DNA from: CAIQQQ01 sp037445025
GTDB lineage: Bacteria > Pseudomonadota > Alphaproteobacteria > Acetobacterales > Acetobacteraceae
DNA: 64,000 nucleotides
Assembly: GCA_037445025.1 (NCBI GenBank)
Contig: JBBILI010000025.1
Coordinates: 11,067 to 75,066, forward strand
Direction: 5' to 3'
Numbering within the stretch: the first letter of the stretch is position 1; each line of letters starts with the position of its first letter. A program made the position numbers and the translations under genes. Of the stretch, positions 10,501 to 18,810 are shown one piece after another. The notes under the pieces are model-generated. The model was not told the DNA's origin and made no database searches. It saw nothing but the letters and a program-made list of their open reading frames with translations.

Positions 10501-11213
10501 TGCAGGCCGCGATCGGCCTCGGAGAGCGCGGCGAGATCGGACAGGCCGATGGCCAGCATCGCGCCGTTCAGCGGCTGGCGGCTGCGGTTCTTCTTCAGCA
10601 GGCGCAGAAAGCCAAGCCAGCCCGCCGCATCCACCGCGGCCACGCTGTCCTGGGTGGTGTAGCGGCCGGCGGTGTCGATCAGCACGGCCTGGTCGGTGAA
10701 CCACCATTCGCAGTCCCGCGTGCCGCCCACGCCGCGCAGGGCGGCGGGGCCGGAGGCGTCGGCGAGCGGGAAGTTGAGCCCGGAATTGACCAGCGCCGTC
10801 GTCTTGCCCGCGCCGGGCGGGCCGATGAACATGTACCACGGCAGCTCGTACAGCTTGCGCCGTCCGCGCTTGCCCGGCAGCTTCTTCAGCTTCGCCAGCG
10901 CCTCCTTCAGCCTTGTGCTGAGCACGGCCACCTCCTCGGCCGAGGCGGCGGCATGCGGGTCCGGCTCGGTGACGGCCTCGGTGAGCTTCTTTTCCTTCTT
11001 CTTGTCGCTGAGGATGTGCAGCAGGTTCACCACCAGCCACAGCAGGATGAGGACGCCGATGGTGATCAGCCGGGCGACCTCGCTGTCGAACGGATGAAAC
11101 TGGCCGATGGCGATCAGTGGGCCGAAGAACCACACCAGGATGATCAGCACGGCCACGCCGAAGCCGGTGCGGAACCAGTGCGAACGAACGATGGCGGTCA
11201 GAAGATTATACAT
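7587..11213 (-). CDS. tssM: T6SS inner-membrane complex protein TssM (IcmF)
   Basis: A 1208-residue IcmF-family protein that links TssL in the inner membrane to the lipoprotein TssJ. Two N-terminal helices (about residues 17-36 and 48-66) precede a cytoplasmic NTPase domain with an intact Walker A, GPPGAGKTTALVNSG, at about 131. A third helix (AAVLLLLIAGW) lies near residue 440, followed by the large periplasmic part that ends in the TssJ-binding beta domain. Length is normal for the family. It lies between tssL and vgrG with short gaps. Confidence 0.95.
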   Translation of the reverse strand: MYNLLTAIVRSHWFRTGFGVAVLIILVWFFGPLIAIGQFHPFDSEVARLITIGVLILLWLVVNLLHILSDKKKEKKLTEAVTEPDPHAAASAEEVAVLSTRLKEALAKLKKLPGKRGRRKLYELPWYMFIGPPGAGKTTALVNSGLNFPLADASGPAALRGVGGTRDCEWWFTDQAVLIDTAGRYTTQDSVAAVDAAGWLGFLRLLKKNRSRQPLNGAMLAIGLSDLAALSEADRGLHAAAMRKRLRELHEELGVRVPIYVLFTKADLIAGFVEFFDNLGREEREQVWGMTFKLDDGKDEAGAIGAFEAEFDLLLQRLNQRMLERLSQETDIVRRRLIYGFPQQIASLREVAGSFLTEIFRPSRLEERPLLRGVYLTSGTQDGTPIDRLLGTMASQFGLPRQAVTAFSGAGRSYFLTKVLGAVVFGEAALVSFDKRVERRERWIYRGTYGACAAVLLLLIAGWTSSYIGNAGMIAEAHAAADQYNKQYAELAQRGANDTDLRAILPALATLRTMRGGYDQRESSTPLELTFGLYQGDKISSAAIAAYYRALNAMLLPRLLARLERQLQANLDKPDFLYEALKVYLILGRQGPVDHDTVMAWLITDFNSSFSDDDAPVRDALINHADAMLQREITPIAINGPLVAQVRQILTREPLAEYSYNRIMRSPRVKSLQGWTVEDNGGAGASRVFALRSGKPLSTPVPGIFTWAGYHNTFLPYMPTVTQELAEDSWVLGRQKRSVTDTISDVNKLRRDVIGLYLDAYVRVWDQELNDIAVKSFASVPEAVEQLGLLSGPNSPLRNLLISIDAQTQLSRKAAADSAEAALQAKASKVGQRAAGFGTLVARSGLSFSQQEVAGIVGEAFGSDPNAAPVDPASRVDAHFKTIHTFVIATKEKPAPMEAAIEKMATIYQGMIQVANAPNQGQALLGLVGTGGAGGGQAAAAQQLKDLAKDLPGPVAGMLQTVSASSTAVATGGASKELDTAWKTKVLPLCTEAFFNRYPFVAGSPIDVPIDDFTHLLGPGGLEDSFFNDNLKSLVDTTVKPWKWQAANQSQLQLQPGTLVQLERADQIRQSLFTDGQNIAVKFQLVPVSLDAGVGQITIEIGGQTLTYNHGPTESSAFRWPGANGKTLVRVTMTPAAGGNATMSQQDGPWALLRMMDTIRVVPSGQADKFRLVFTSPAGSATFDLNASSVRNPFTLDALRAFRCPPSL

Positions 11214-11243
11214 GGTCTGGGGCGCCTTGTGGTCTCGGGGCGG

Positions 11244-12587
11244 CTACGGCGTCTCGGTGGTGCGGGTCAGCACGATCTCGGTGCGGCGGTTCTGCTGCTG
11301 GCCCTCGGGCGTGGCGTTCGACGCGATCGGGTCGGCATCGGCCTTGCCCACCGCGCGGACCCGCTTCGGATCGGTCAGCTTCGCCGCGATGATCGAGGCC
11401 ACCGCCTGCGCCCGCTCCTGCGACAGCTGGAAGTTCGACGGGAACCGCGCGGTGTGGATCGGGCTGTTGTCGGTGTAGCCGTTGACGGTGATCATGCCAG
11501 GCTCGTCCTGCAGGGCGGTCGCGATGCGCTGGATCAGCGGCGGAAAGCTCGGGCTCAGCGTGGCCTGGCCGAGCGCGAACATGTTGCGGTTGGTCAGCCG
11601 CACGGTCAGCGACTGCGCATCCTCCATCACCACCACCAGCCCCTGCTTGATTTCAGGCTCCAGGAAGCGGTGCAGCTTGGCGGAAAGCTGGCTGGGCCCG
11701 GGTGGCGGCGGCGGCGGTGGCGGCGGCGCCACGGTGACCGGCCGCGGCACGACGATGCCGCCATGCGGCGGCAGGCCGTACATCTCGGCGAACGCGATGT
11801 CGGAGCTGCCGGAGAGCGAGAAGTTGAAGCCGAGATAGATGATCCCCGCCAGCAGCACCGTCGCCAGCGGAATCGACCACAGCGGCACACGATGGCTGAG
11901 CGGCTTGTTGCCCACCTCGGTGCCGCGCCAGTGCGGCGACAGGTCGCGCTCGATGGCGCCGCGCCGCTCGCGGATCAGCCGGTAGACGCCGTCGCGCAGC
12001 TCCGCCAGTGCGGCCGTGCCGCGCGGCATCACCCGGTAGCGGCCCTCGAAGCCGAGCGAGGTGCAGAGATACATCAGCTCGACGACCTCGCCGTTGCTGC
12101 CGAGATCCCTCTGCATCTGTTCCAGGATGTCGAAGAAGCGGTCGCCGCCCGATACCTCGGCGTGGAAGATGCTGGTCAGGCTCTGCTGCGCCCAGCTGCT
12201 CGAGGCGCCCCACGGCGTGCTCAGCACGAGATCGTCGATGGTGGCGCACAGCGCATAGCGGGCCGCCCGCAGGGCGCGGGTCTCGAGCCCGGTGGCCAGC
12301 GCCGCCTTCTCGAAGTTGCGCACCTCGGCCACCATGCCGCGGCGCAGCTTCTCCGGGTCGGGGCTGTTGCCGCGGCCGCCGGCGATGCGGATCGCCGCCG
12401 CCAGCAGGGGGCCGGCCGCCGCCACCAGCGGATTGCTGCCGGTGCTCGGCACCACCACGGCCTCCGCCGGCGCCGCCTGGCGCACCGGTTCCGGTTGCGG
12501 CGCGGGATTGGGCCGCACCCCGCCCGGCCGGGGGCGGATCATGGTGCGATCGGTGTCGGTCGGCTCGGCGAACGGGTCGTTTGTCAT
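11244..12587 (-). CDS. tssL: T6SS protein TssL with C-terminal OmpA peptidoglycan-binding domain
   Basis: An evolved TssL (DotU/OmpA-MotB fusion) that anchors the membrane complex. The start MTNDPFAEP at 12587 is preferred over an in-frame one 36 bases earlier, because GAGGGTGA precedes it at good spacing and it starts four bases after the tssK stop. The DotU domain spans about residues 70-250. A single helix (WSIPLATVLLAGIIYLGF) and a polyproline linker follow. The OmpA domain has VNGYTDNSPI and the QNRRTEIVL end signature, so it should bind the cell wall. Confidence 0.95.
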   Translation of the reverse strand: MTNDPFAEPTDTDRTMIRPRPGGVRPNPAPQPEPVRQAAPAEAVVVPSTGSNPLVAAAGPLLAAAIRIAGGRGNSPDPEKLRRGMVAEVRNFEKAALATGLETRALRAARYALCATIDDLVLSTPWGASSSWAQQSLTSIFHAEVSGGDRFFDILEQMQRDLGSNGEVVELMYLCTSLGFEGRYRVMPRGTAALAELRDGVYRLIRERRGAIERDLSPHWRGTEVGNKPLSHRVPLWSIPLATVLLAGIIYLGFNFSLSGSSDIAFAEMYGLPPHGGIVVPRPVTVAPPPPPPPPPGPSQLSAKLHRFLEPEIKQGLVVVMEDAQSLTVRLTNRNMFALGQATLSPSFPPLIQRIATALQDEPGMITVNGYTDNSPIHTARFPSNFQLSQERAQAVASIIAAKLTDPKRVRAVGKADADPIASNATPEGQQQNRRTEIVLTRTTETP

Positions 12588-12591
12588 TGGC

Positions 12592-13929
12592 TCACCCTCG
12601 GATGGCCCAGCATTCGATCTCAAGGCCCGGCAGGTCGCCCGTCACGTGGATCGCGATGCCGCCGGAGCGGGCGAGGGCGGCCCAGTATGGACTGCTGCGA
12701 TCCAGTTCAAAGTAACTTGTCCCGGCGTAGTACGGCAGCTGGCGCGGTGCGACCGGCAGCGCGCGGGCCGCGACCCCGGGCAGCGCCACGGTGATCAGCT
12801 CACGGATCTGCTCCACCGGCCCGATCTTGACCAGGTTGGGGAAGGAGCGGCGCAGCGTCTCCGCCGGCACCTGCGCCTTCACCGCCAGAACCCAGCTCGC
12901 CTCGGTGACCAGCGAGCGATCGACGATGGGCCCCACCCGGATGCCGAAACGCTTCTCCTGCAGCGGGATCGGCACCGCGGTCTGCTCCAGCACCGTCGAC
13001 AGCGACTGGCGCAGGGCGGCCAGCACCGGGCGATAGGTGGCCTGCAGATCGTCGTGCCGATAGGCCGGAAACGTCGCCGGCCGCTTGCGCGCCTCGGTGA
13101 AGGTCGACAGCTCCCCGGCAAGGCTGACCGCCACGCGATAGAACTCCTCAGGGTGCAGCTGCGGCGCGATGGCGGCGAGATGGCCCAGCAACGGCTCGTA
13201 GCGGTTGCACACCTGCAGCAGCAGATAATCGTTCACCTCGGCGGTGCCGCGTGTCGACGTCTCGGACACACGACCGGCCAGCGCCTCGGCGCGATGGTGC
13301 AGCAGGCCCTGCAGCTGGCTGATATAGCCGCCCACCACGGCCGAGCCGCTGCAGGTCAGCAGCGGCGGGATGTAGGTGTCGTCGAGCACCGTGCTCTTGT
13401 CGGCGCGCACCTCGATGACGCGGGCGAGACCCACGGCGCTGAACCCGCCGCGGGCCTCGCCCTCGAGGGCAAAGCGCAACCGCAGCTTACCGATCGGCAC
13501 ATCGGCGCGGCCGATATAGCCGGCGTTGGTGTCCGACGCCTCGAACGTGTCGGTGGCATAGCGCGCCACGGTCTCCACCAGCTGCGGCGGCGCCGTCTCC
13601 ACGCCGCCGGGCTGGCGGGTGGGCAGCTGCAGATAGACGACGGTGTTGCGCGCCGCCTCCGGCAGATCCATCGGCCGCGGCGGATCGACATCGTCGGGCA
13701 CGCTGAACGGCGTTCCGTCCGGCAGGATGCCGCTGGCCGAGCGGATGGCGAACTTGCCCAGGGTGAGCATGTCGGTGTCCAGGCTCAGCTCGGTCAGCCC
13801 CCAGCCATAGGGCCGCAGCCCCATGGTGCTGGCCCGCACCAGACGGTCGAAATACCGTTCCTGCTGCTGCAGATGCTGCGGCTGCAGAAACAGGCCCTCC
13901 GCCCAGACGACCTTGTTGTCCCAATTCAT
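12592..13929 (-). CDS. tssK: T6SS baseplate protein TssK
   Basis: TssK connects the baseplate wedge to the TssL/TssM membrane complex. The 445-residue protein starts with the family hallmark VVWAEGLFLQPQHLQQQERY and is of normal length. It is followed within four bases by tssL and preceded by tssJ with a 22-base gap, the usual tssJKL order. Confidence 0.96.
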   Translation of the reverse strand: MNWDNKVVWAEGLFLQPQHLQQQERYFDRLVRASTMGLRPYGWGLTELSLDTDMLTLGKFAIRSASGILPDGTPFSVPDDVDPPRPMDLPEAARNTVVYLQLPTRQPGGVETAPPQLVETVARYATDTFEASDTNAGYIGRADVPIGKLRLRFALEGEARGGFSAVGLARVIEVRADKSTVLDDTYIPPLLTCSGSAVVGGYISQLQGLLHHRAEALAGRVSETSTRGTAEVNDYLLLQVCNRYEPLLGHLAAIAPQLHPEEFYRVAVSLAGELSTFTEARKRPATFPAYRHDDLQATYRPVLAALRQSLSTVLEQTAVPIPLQEKRFGIRVGPIVDRSLVTEASWVLAVKAQVPAETLRRSFPNLVKIGPVEQIRELITVALPGVAARALPVAPRQLPYYAGTSYFELDRSSPYWAALARSGGIAIHVTGDLPGLEIECWAIRG

Positions 13930-13951
13930 GCGTGCGGCACCCGGAAAGATC

Positions 13952-14452
13952 CTATGATGCTGGCTTCGAAGATGCCGTTTCAGTCTTTATCGCAAGTCCG
14001 TCATGACCGGCTGTCACAGTTATGTTGGTGGTGACGTTGGGCTTGATGTCAGCCGAGACCCGCCAGGCCGTCGTGCCGATGTCGCGATAGGCGCCGAAGA
14101 TGCCAATCGATTTGACGGTGTCCGCCGGCATGATCGTCTCGGTCTTGGTGGTCGACGGCGGCAGCAGGAAGTCCTCGCGTTTGACCAGGTCCGCCTTCAG
14201 CACCGCCGTGTCCGTGTTGTAGAGCGGAAAGAACTCGGCGGCGTTGAAGTTGGCCGCGGTGCCGAGCTGATACACGCGCAATGCCAGCGGCGCACCCTGG
14301 TTGTCGGTGGTCGGGTTGTTATCCGCCGTCGTGACCAAGGTGAGGTTCACCACCGTGGGCGGCGGCGGCGGTGGCGGCGCGGCACAACCGAACAACACCG
14401 CGGCAGCCAGGATCAACGCGGCAGCCGAGCCCTTCATGGCGGGGTTCCTCAT
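13952..14452 (-). CDS. tssJ: T6SS outer-membrane lipoprotein TssJ
   Basis: A 166-residue lipoprotein with a short signal peptide ending in a lipobox, AVLFGC, followed by a polyproline stretch. The beta-rich body (VVNLTLVTTADNNP, PLALRVYQL, ADTVKSIGIFGAYRD) fits TssJ, which holds TssM at the outer membrane. AGGGAG eight bases upstream supports the ATG at 14452. It is the first gene of the tssJKLM arm, after a 346-base gap filled by a large palindrome. Confidence 0.93.
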   Translation of the reverse strand: MRNPAMKGSAAALILAAAVLFGCAAPPPPPPPTVVNLTLVTTADNNPTTDNQGAPLALRVYQLGTAANFNAAEFFPLYNTDTAVLKADLVKREDFLLPPSTTKTETIMPADTVKSIGIFGAYRDIGTTAWRVSADIKPNVTTNITVTAGHDGLAIKTETASSKPAS

Positions 14453-14515
14453 GATGTTGTCTCCCTAAAACAAGTGTATCGGCGAAACCCCGGCGTGCAA
14501 GTCCGGGCGTGGTCT

Positions 14516-14789
14516 GGGGTGGTCGGGGGAGGAAGCAAGCGCTGGGCTCTGCCCCAGACCCGCATCGTGCGAAGCACGTGCTTCGCACGAGGGGGCCGAG
14601 CCCCTGGACCTCTCCGTTGAGAGAGCCTGTGCCTGAGGAGGGGGTCATGCAGCGCATGGTCGTTCAACCTCGCGTGTCATGACCCCCTCCTCAGGCACAG
14701 GCTAACTCTCAATGAATGGTGTCCAGAGGCTCCGCCTCTGGCGGGTCCAGGGCAGAGCCCTGGCCTTGCTTCCTTCCCCCGACCACCCC
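14516..14789. repeat. Long imperfect palindrome (about 274 bp) filling the tssJ-tagH gap
   Basis: The left and right halves are imperfect reverse complements over most of their length. Outer arms pair GGGGTGGTCGGGGGA (14516) with TCCCCCGACCACCCC (ending 14789). Inner arms pair AGCCTGTGCCTGAGGAGGGG with CCCCTCCTCAGGCACAGGCT around a loop of about 30 bases. The left half also holds the small palindrome GTGCGAAGCACGTGCTTCGCAC. The tagH-tssJ gap holds no gene. It could be an intergenic mobile palindrome or a strong attenuator between the two. Confidence 0.8.
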
Positions 14790-14798
14790 CGAACATGC

Positions 14799-16337
14799 TC
14801 AGAGCTTGTTCACCTGCGCGGTGTACGCCCGCGCGAAGTCGCGGCCGAAGATGGCGTTGAAGTCGTCTTCGGCTTCGCGGGCGATGTCTTTGTAGGTCAT
14901 GCAGAACAGTTCCCAGAACCTTGCCTTGCGGGCGCCGGGCAGGATGCCGTCGAGCATGCCGCGTTGCAGCCGGCTTTCGAGGCCGGCGGGGTCGAAACGT
15001 TTGAGCAGGGCCAGCAGGCCGGTCTGCATGCCGGCCATCAGCGCCAGTTCGTGGGCGCGGATGTCGTCGAACGCCTCTTGCACCGAATCGAGCGGCTTCT
15101 TGTAGCCGGGGCGGCTTGGCCGCAGCAGGGCCAGTAGAGCCTCTTCGGGCGAGATGGCGAATTTCAGGGCGTTGTTGTCCTTCGAGCGGATCATGGTCTG
15201 CTCGACGCGCATCTCGTGCTTGATCTCGGCGCGCGAGATCAGCACCTCGCGCGTGCCGGTGACGAAGGCGCGGAACAAGGCGCCCACCGCGCGCATCGCC
15301 GCCTCCGGATCGGTGTCCTTGAGGTCGCCCGCCGCGATCCCGGCACCTTCCAGGAAGGCTGCGAACAATGCGGCCTGGGTTGCCGCATCCGCTGCCGGCG
15401 GCGGCGGCGCGTCAGGTGGAACCGGCACCGGCGCCGCAACGACCACCGGTGGGGGAGGTGTGGGGGCCGGAGTTGCCACGGGCGGCGGCGGCATGGCGAC
15501 CGGCGCCGCGAGCGGGGTCGGCGTCGGGGTCGGCGGCAGATCGCCCAGCAGCTCGTCGAACGGATCGGGTGCTGCGGTCTGGACCTTCGGCTTCGGCGGC
15601 GTGGCCGGCTGCGCCATCGGCAGATCGTCGCCCAGCAGCGCATCGAAATCGATCTCGCCGGGATTGACCGGTGGCAGGGGCTTGGGCGCGCTGTAGGCCT
15701 GGTTCAGCGGCGTCGCGCGGTCATGCGTCGTCGGTCCCTGCCAGGCGTCATGCGCGGTGCGGCCGCGAAACAGATCCTCGTCCGGATCAGCCTGCCGGCC
15801 TCTGGCCCCGCTGTCGAACGGATCGTCCATGCGAATCGAGGGGGGCGGGCTGCGCAGCGGGTGCTGGAAGCCAGGTGCGCCGGCCCGGCCGAGCGGATCG
15901 TCCAGCGGATCGACCTCCAGCGGATCGCCGCCGTCATGCCCGCCGGCCGCGGCAAACGGATCAGGCTGGCTGGTGATGAAGTTGCCCGAGCCGAACACGG
16001 CCGCGTTGTCGCGGACATCGCGTTCCTCGATCTCCTCCACCTCCAGCAGATAGCCGCCGAGCTGCACGGTGGTGCCTTCGATCAGCGCGAAGCGGCTGTC
16101 GCGCGTGGTCGGCTGGCGCGATCCGTTGAGGAACATGCCGTTGGTGCTGCGATCGGTGATCCAGTACTTGCCGCCTTCGAAGGAGATGATGCAGTGCGTG
16201 CGCGAGAGATGTTGATCCGGGTCCTGCAGGACCCAGTCATTGCCCGCGGCACGGCCGATCGATAATGTTCCCTTCGAGAGGGTTCGGGACTGACGTTCGC
16301 CACCCCTGACCGGGGAAATGATGAGTCTGAGCGGCAT
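14799..16337 (-). CDS. tagH: T6SS-associated FHA-domain protein TagH
   Basis: A 512-residue protein with an N-terminal forkhead-associated domain (about residues 5-95; LSIGRAAGNDW, DQHLSRTHC, WITDRSTNGMFLN), which binds phosphothreonine. A long Pro/Ala-rich low-complexity linker follows, then a C-terminal T6SS domain (about 310-512; EEALLALLRPSRPGYKKPLDS, ARFWELFCMTYKDI). TagH/Fha proteins act in post-translational T6SS control with PpkA/PppA kinase-phosphatase pairs, but no such pair is seen here. The linker contains DFDALLGDDL and PFDELLGDL, resembling the tail motif of the TssB-TssC fusion protein. Confidence 0.92.
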   Translation of the reverse strand: MPLRLIISPVRGGERQSRTLSKGTLSIGRAAGNDWVLQDPDQHLSRTHCIISFEGGKYWITDRSTNGMFLNGSRQPTTRDSRFALIEGTTVQLGGYLLEVEEIEERDVRDNAAVFGSGNFITSQPDPFAAAGGHDGGDPLEVDPLDDPLGRAGAPGFQHPLRSPPPSIRMDDPFDSGARGRQADPDEDLFRGRTAHDAWQGPTTHDRATPLNQAYSAPKPLPPVNPGEIDFDALLGDDLPMAQPATPPKPKVQTAAPDPFDELLGDLPPTPTPTPLAAPVAMPPPPVATPAPTPPPPVVVAAPVPVPPDAPPPPAADAATQAALFAAFLEGAGIAAGDLKDTDPEAAMRAVGALFRAFVTGTREVLISRAEIKHEMRVEQTMIRSKDNNALKFAISPEEALLALLRPSRPGYKKPLDSVQEAFDDIRAHELALMAGMQTGLLALLKRFDPAGLESRLQRGMLDGILPGARKARFWELFCMTYKDIAREAEDDFNAIFGRDFARAYTAQVNKL

Positions 16338-16446
16338 CTAGGGTGCGCCTCGTCGTCTCGGTTGGGTGCCGAATGGGGTGCTGCAGGTGTGAAGGCATCG
16401 GCCGCAAGGATCAAGAGAACCTGTCACAAGGAAGCTGGAGGGGCAC

Positions 16447-17001
16447 ATGGCCGATATCACGCTGGCCGAGTTCAATGGTCGGGTCTGGCTGGTTGGCGGG
16501 GAACCGTTCATCGATGACCTGTTGGCCAACACCCTTGCGGCTGACGTAAGCATCGAACTTATCCCCTGCGAACACAAATCCGATGTCTATGACCTGTGGG
16601 TGCAGCATTGCGGCCAGCCGAAATATATCGGCGATCCCTGGATCATCCACCCCGCCATCGTGGCCCGCATCCGCCGCGGCACCGAGGCGTATTCGATCTT
16701 CTTCGCGGAATGGTCGGTGGCGCTGGACAAGGATGCGCACACCGTCATCGCCTCGGTCGCGGCCTGGGCGCGCGACAACGAGGGGGCGGGGTTCGATCTG
16801 GTGCAGTTCCTGGCCCCGGACGCCGGCAAATCGGTCGGCGATCTGCAGCGGCTGCGCGCCCAGCTGATCGAGGACGCGCTGGTGGCGGCCGGCGTGGCGC
16901 CGGAGCGGATCGGCCGTGACATCCGCGCGCCGGGTGACGTCGCGGGGCAGGTTCAGGAAAGCCAGCGCATCGACATCGCGGTGAGACCCGCCCCGGTGTG
17001 A
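16447..17001 (+). CDS. Small protein with OmpA-like C-terminal region, opposite strand within T6SS
   Basis: A 184-residue protein with a good GGAGG ribosome binding site just before the ATG. It has no signal peptide or membrane helix. The N-terminal 100 residues match no family I know. The C-terminal half (LQRLRAQLIEDALVAAGVAPERI, then QVQESQRIDIAVRP) follows the helix-strand pattern of OmpA/MotB domains, but the usual peptidoglycan-binding NxxLSxxRA signature is degenerate. It is the only plus-strand gene in the T6SS block, divergent from tagH and convergent with the sheath-fusion gene. Role unknown; an accessory T6SS protein is the simplest idea. Confidence 0.75.
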   Translation: MADITLAEFNGRVWLVGGEPFIDDLLANTLAADVSIELIPCEHKSDVYDLWVQHCGQPKYIGDPWIIHPAIVARIRRGTEAYSIFFAEWSVALDKDAHTVIASVAAWARDNEGAGFDLVQFLAPDAGKSVGDLQRLRAQLIEDALVAAGVAPERIGRDIRAPGDVAGQVQESQRIDIAVRPAPV

Positions 17002-17015
17002 CAGGCCGGGGCGTG

Positions 17016-18794
17016 TCATTTCAGCGACGCCAGCAGCGCATCGAGATCGGCATCGGTTGAATCGGCCGCCGGCGGCGGCGGTTCAACGTTGAGGCTGGCG
17101 AGCAGCGCGTCGAGGTCGTCCATCGCCGGCTCGGCCGTCGGCGGCGCGGGATCTGGCGCGCTGAGGCCGGCAAGGAGCGCGTCGAGATCAGCGGTGTCGT
17201 CGGCCGGTGCGGCTGCGGCCGGAGGCGGCGCGGGTGCCGGTGCCGGTGCCGGTGCCGGGACGGCGGCAGCTGGCGCTGCGGCGGCCGCGTGGGGGGCTGC
17301 CGCCGGTGATGGGGCGGTCACTGCCACCTGGCCCCAGAATCCGGCGATCTGACTGCCCTTTCGGACCGCGGCGAAGCCGCCGAGGCGCAGGTCCGGCCGG
17401 CCGCGCAGGCTCAGCAGCGGCATCACACCGAAATCGCCGATCGCCTGGGCCTGGCGCTCGGTGGTTAGCCGTTCGGTGCAGGGCAGGGCGATCTGGTCAC
17501 CGTCCTTGTCGGTGTAGACGTAGCTGACCATGTCGCGAACGGTGAGGATGCTGCCGAGCTGCATCTTCATGCCCTGCTGGCCGAAGCTTTCGGCGAGCAG
17601 CAGGGCCGGGATCAGCGCCGGGTGGCCCCACAGCATGCCCGACAGGCCGGACTGGCGGGAGAATTCCTCGAAGCCGAAGGCGTCGATCGGGTCGGTTTTG
17701 CGGCCGTAGGGCATGCGCAGCAGGAAGCGGGGCGCACACAGGCCGAGATAGGAAGCGGCCTCCAGGTCACGCAGCGATGTCCAGGCGTCGCGGATGAGCT
17801 TGTGCTGTTCGTGCATGGGCGTGGCGAGCGCGTCGGGGCCGATGCCGGTGATGAAGGGGGCCTGGGCGCAGGCTGCCACCTGGGCGATGCGGCCGAGCAG
17901 GTCGGCGTGGGGTGGGGTGAGTTCGAAGCCGTACAGGCCGATCACCGCCGAGATCGCACCCTGGTCGGCGTCCAGCGCCGGCTGCTCCACAAGCATGCCG
18001 TAGAGGCCGCTCTGATCCAGCTGGTCGGAGCCGGCGAGGTCGGCTGCGAGCTCTTCGGCCGAGATGTCGTAGAGGATGATCTGCATGCGCGCGCCGGTTT
18101 CGATGCGGCGCACCAGGAACTCCACGCCGCGCCAGGTGGCTTCGGCGGACTGGAAGTCCGGGTGGTGCAGGATGCGGTTCATGGTGAGTGACAGGGCTTC
18201 GTCGACGCGGGCGGTGAGCTGGTCGGCGCGGCTGTCGCGGGCGGGCTGGATGAGGGGGCCGACGAGGCGGCGGATGAGGGCGTCGGTGGCGGTATCGGCG
18301 GCCTCGGCGGTGGATTTGCGGCCGGTGAGGCGGGCGAAGTCGCTGATCTTGCGGTCGGTGGCGATGGCGGAGCTGGCGGATTTGCGGGGCAGGGGGGGCA
18401 GTGCCGCCTCGCCGGACCAGGACAGGATCTGTTTGGCGGCGCGGTCAGCCCCGGCTTTGGAGCCGAGGTTGCGGCGCAGGGTGCGCAGTTCGGTGAACAG
18501 CTCGGTGTTCTCGGCGATCTGGTCGGGGTGGAAGTCGTCCATGCTGGCGGGGTTGAGGGTGACGATGCCGTCGCCGCCGTCGAGGATGAGGGTGAGTTCG
18601 AGTTTCATCCGCGCCAGGACGTCGTCGAGGTTGTCGACGTCGACCTTGATGGGTTTGCGTTTGGCGATGGGTTCGAGTTTGCCGGCGTTGGCCCGACCGG
18701 AGAAGTCGCCCATGACGGCCAGGCGGAACGTCTGCCCCGGCGCGCGTGCCCGTGGCTTGGATGAGATTGTCCCAAAGCTCACCGCGTAGTCCAT
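17016..18794 (-). CDS. TssB-TssC-like fusion protein with DLDALL-repeat tail
   Basis: A continuous 592-residue frame. Residues about 20-130 resemble TssB (FRLAVMGDFSGRAN, KPIKVDVDNLDDVLARMK, MDDFHPDQIAENTELFTELR). Residues about 200-470 resemble TssC (ILHHPDFQSAEATWRGVEFL, then FLLRMPYGRKTDPIDAFGFEE). A long Ala/Pro linker then leads to three copies of DLDALLxxL, the last at the very end (DLDALLASLK). True TssB and TssC genes exist separately upstream, so this is not the main sheath pair. It could cap, nucleate or regulate the sheath. The gene is flanked by clpV, with a repeat in between. Confidence 0.8.
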   Translation of the reverse strand: MDYAVSFGTISSKPRARAPGQTFRLAVMGDFSGRANAGKLEPIAKRKPIKVDVDNLDDVLARMKLELTLILDGGDGIVTLNPASMDDFHPDQIAENTELFTELRTLRRNLGSKAGADRAAKQILSWSGEAALPPLPRKSASSAIATDRKISDFARLTGRKSTAEAADTATDALIRRLVGPLIQPARDSRADQLTARVDEALSLTMNRILHHPDFQSAEATWRGVEFLVRRIETGARMQIILYDISAEELAADLAGSDQLDQSGLYGMLVEQPALDADQGAISAVIGLYGFELTPPHADLLGRIAQVAACAQAPFITGIGPDALATPMHEQHKLIRDAWTSLRDLEAASYLGLCAPRFLLRMPYGRKTDPIDAFGFEEFSRQSGLSGMLWGHPALIPALLLAESFGQQGMKMQLGSILTVRDMVSYVYTDKDGDQIALPCTERLTTERQAQAIGDFGVMPLLSLRGRPDLRLGGFAAVRKGSQIAGFWGQVAVTAPSPAAAPHAAAAAPAAAVPAPAPAPAPAPPPAAAAPADDTADLDALLAGLSAPDPAPPTAEPAMDDLDALLASLNVEPPPPAADSTDADLDALLASLK

Positions 18795-18810
18795 TGGTGT
18801 ATCTCCAAGC

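Noticed and set aside
7884..12794. Very long plus-strand open frame opposite tssM and tssL
   Set aside because: It is antisense to two well-recognised genes. The translation is Arg/Ala/Gly/His-rich with no domain, as expected from GC-rich codon shadowing.
17016..18794. Frameshift or assembly error joining tssB and tssC
   Set aside because: The frame is continuous, real tssB and tssC exist elsewhere in the cluster, and sequence differs throughout from them.
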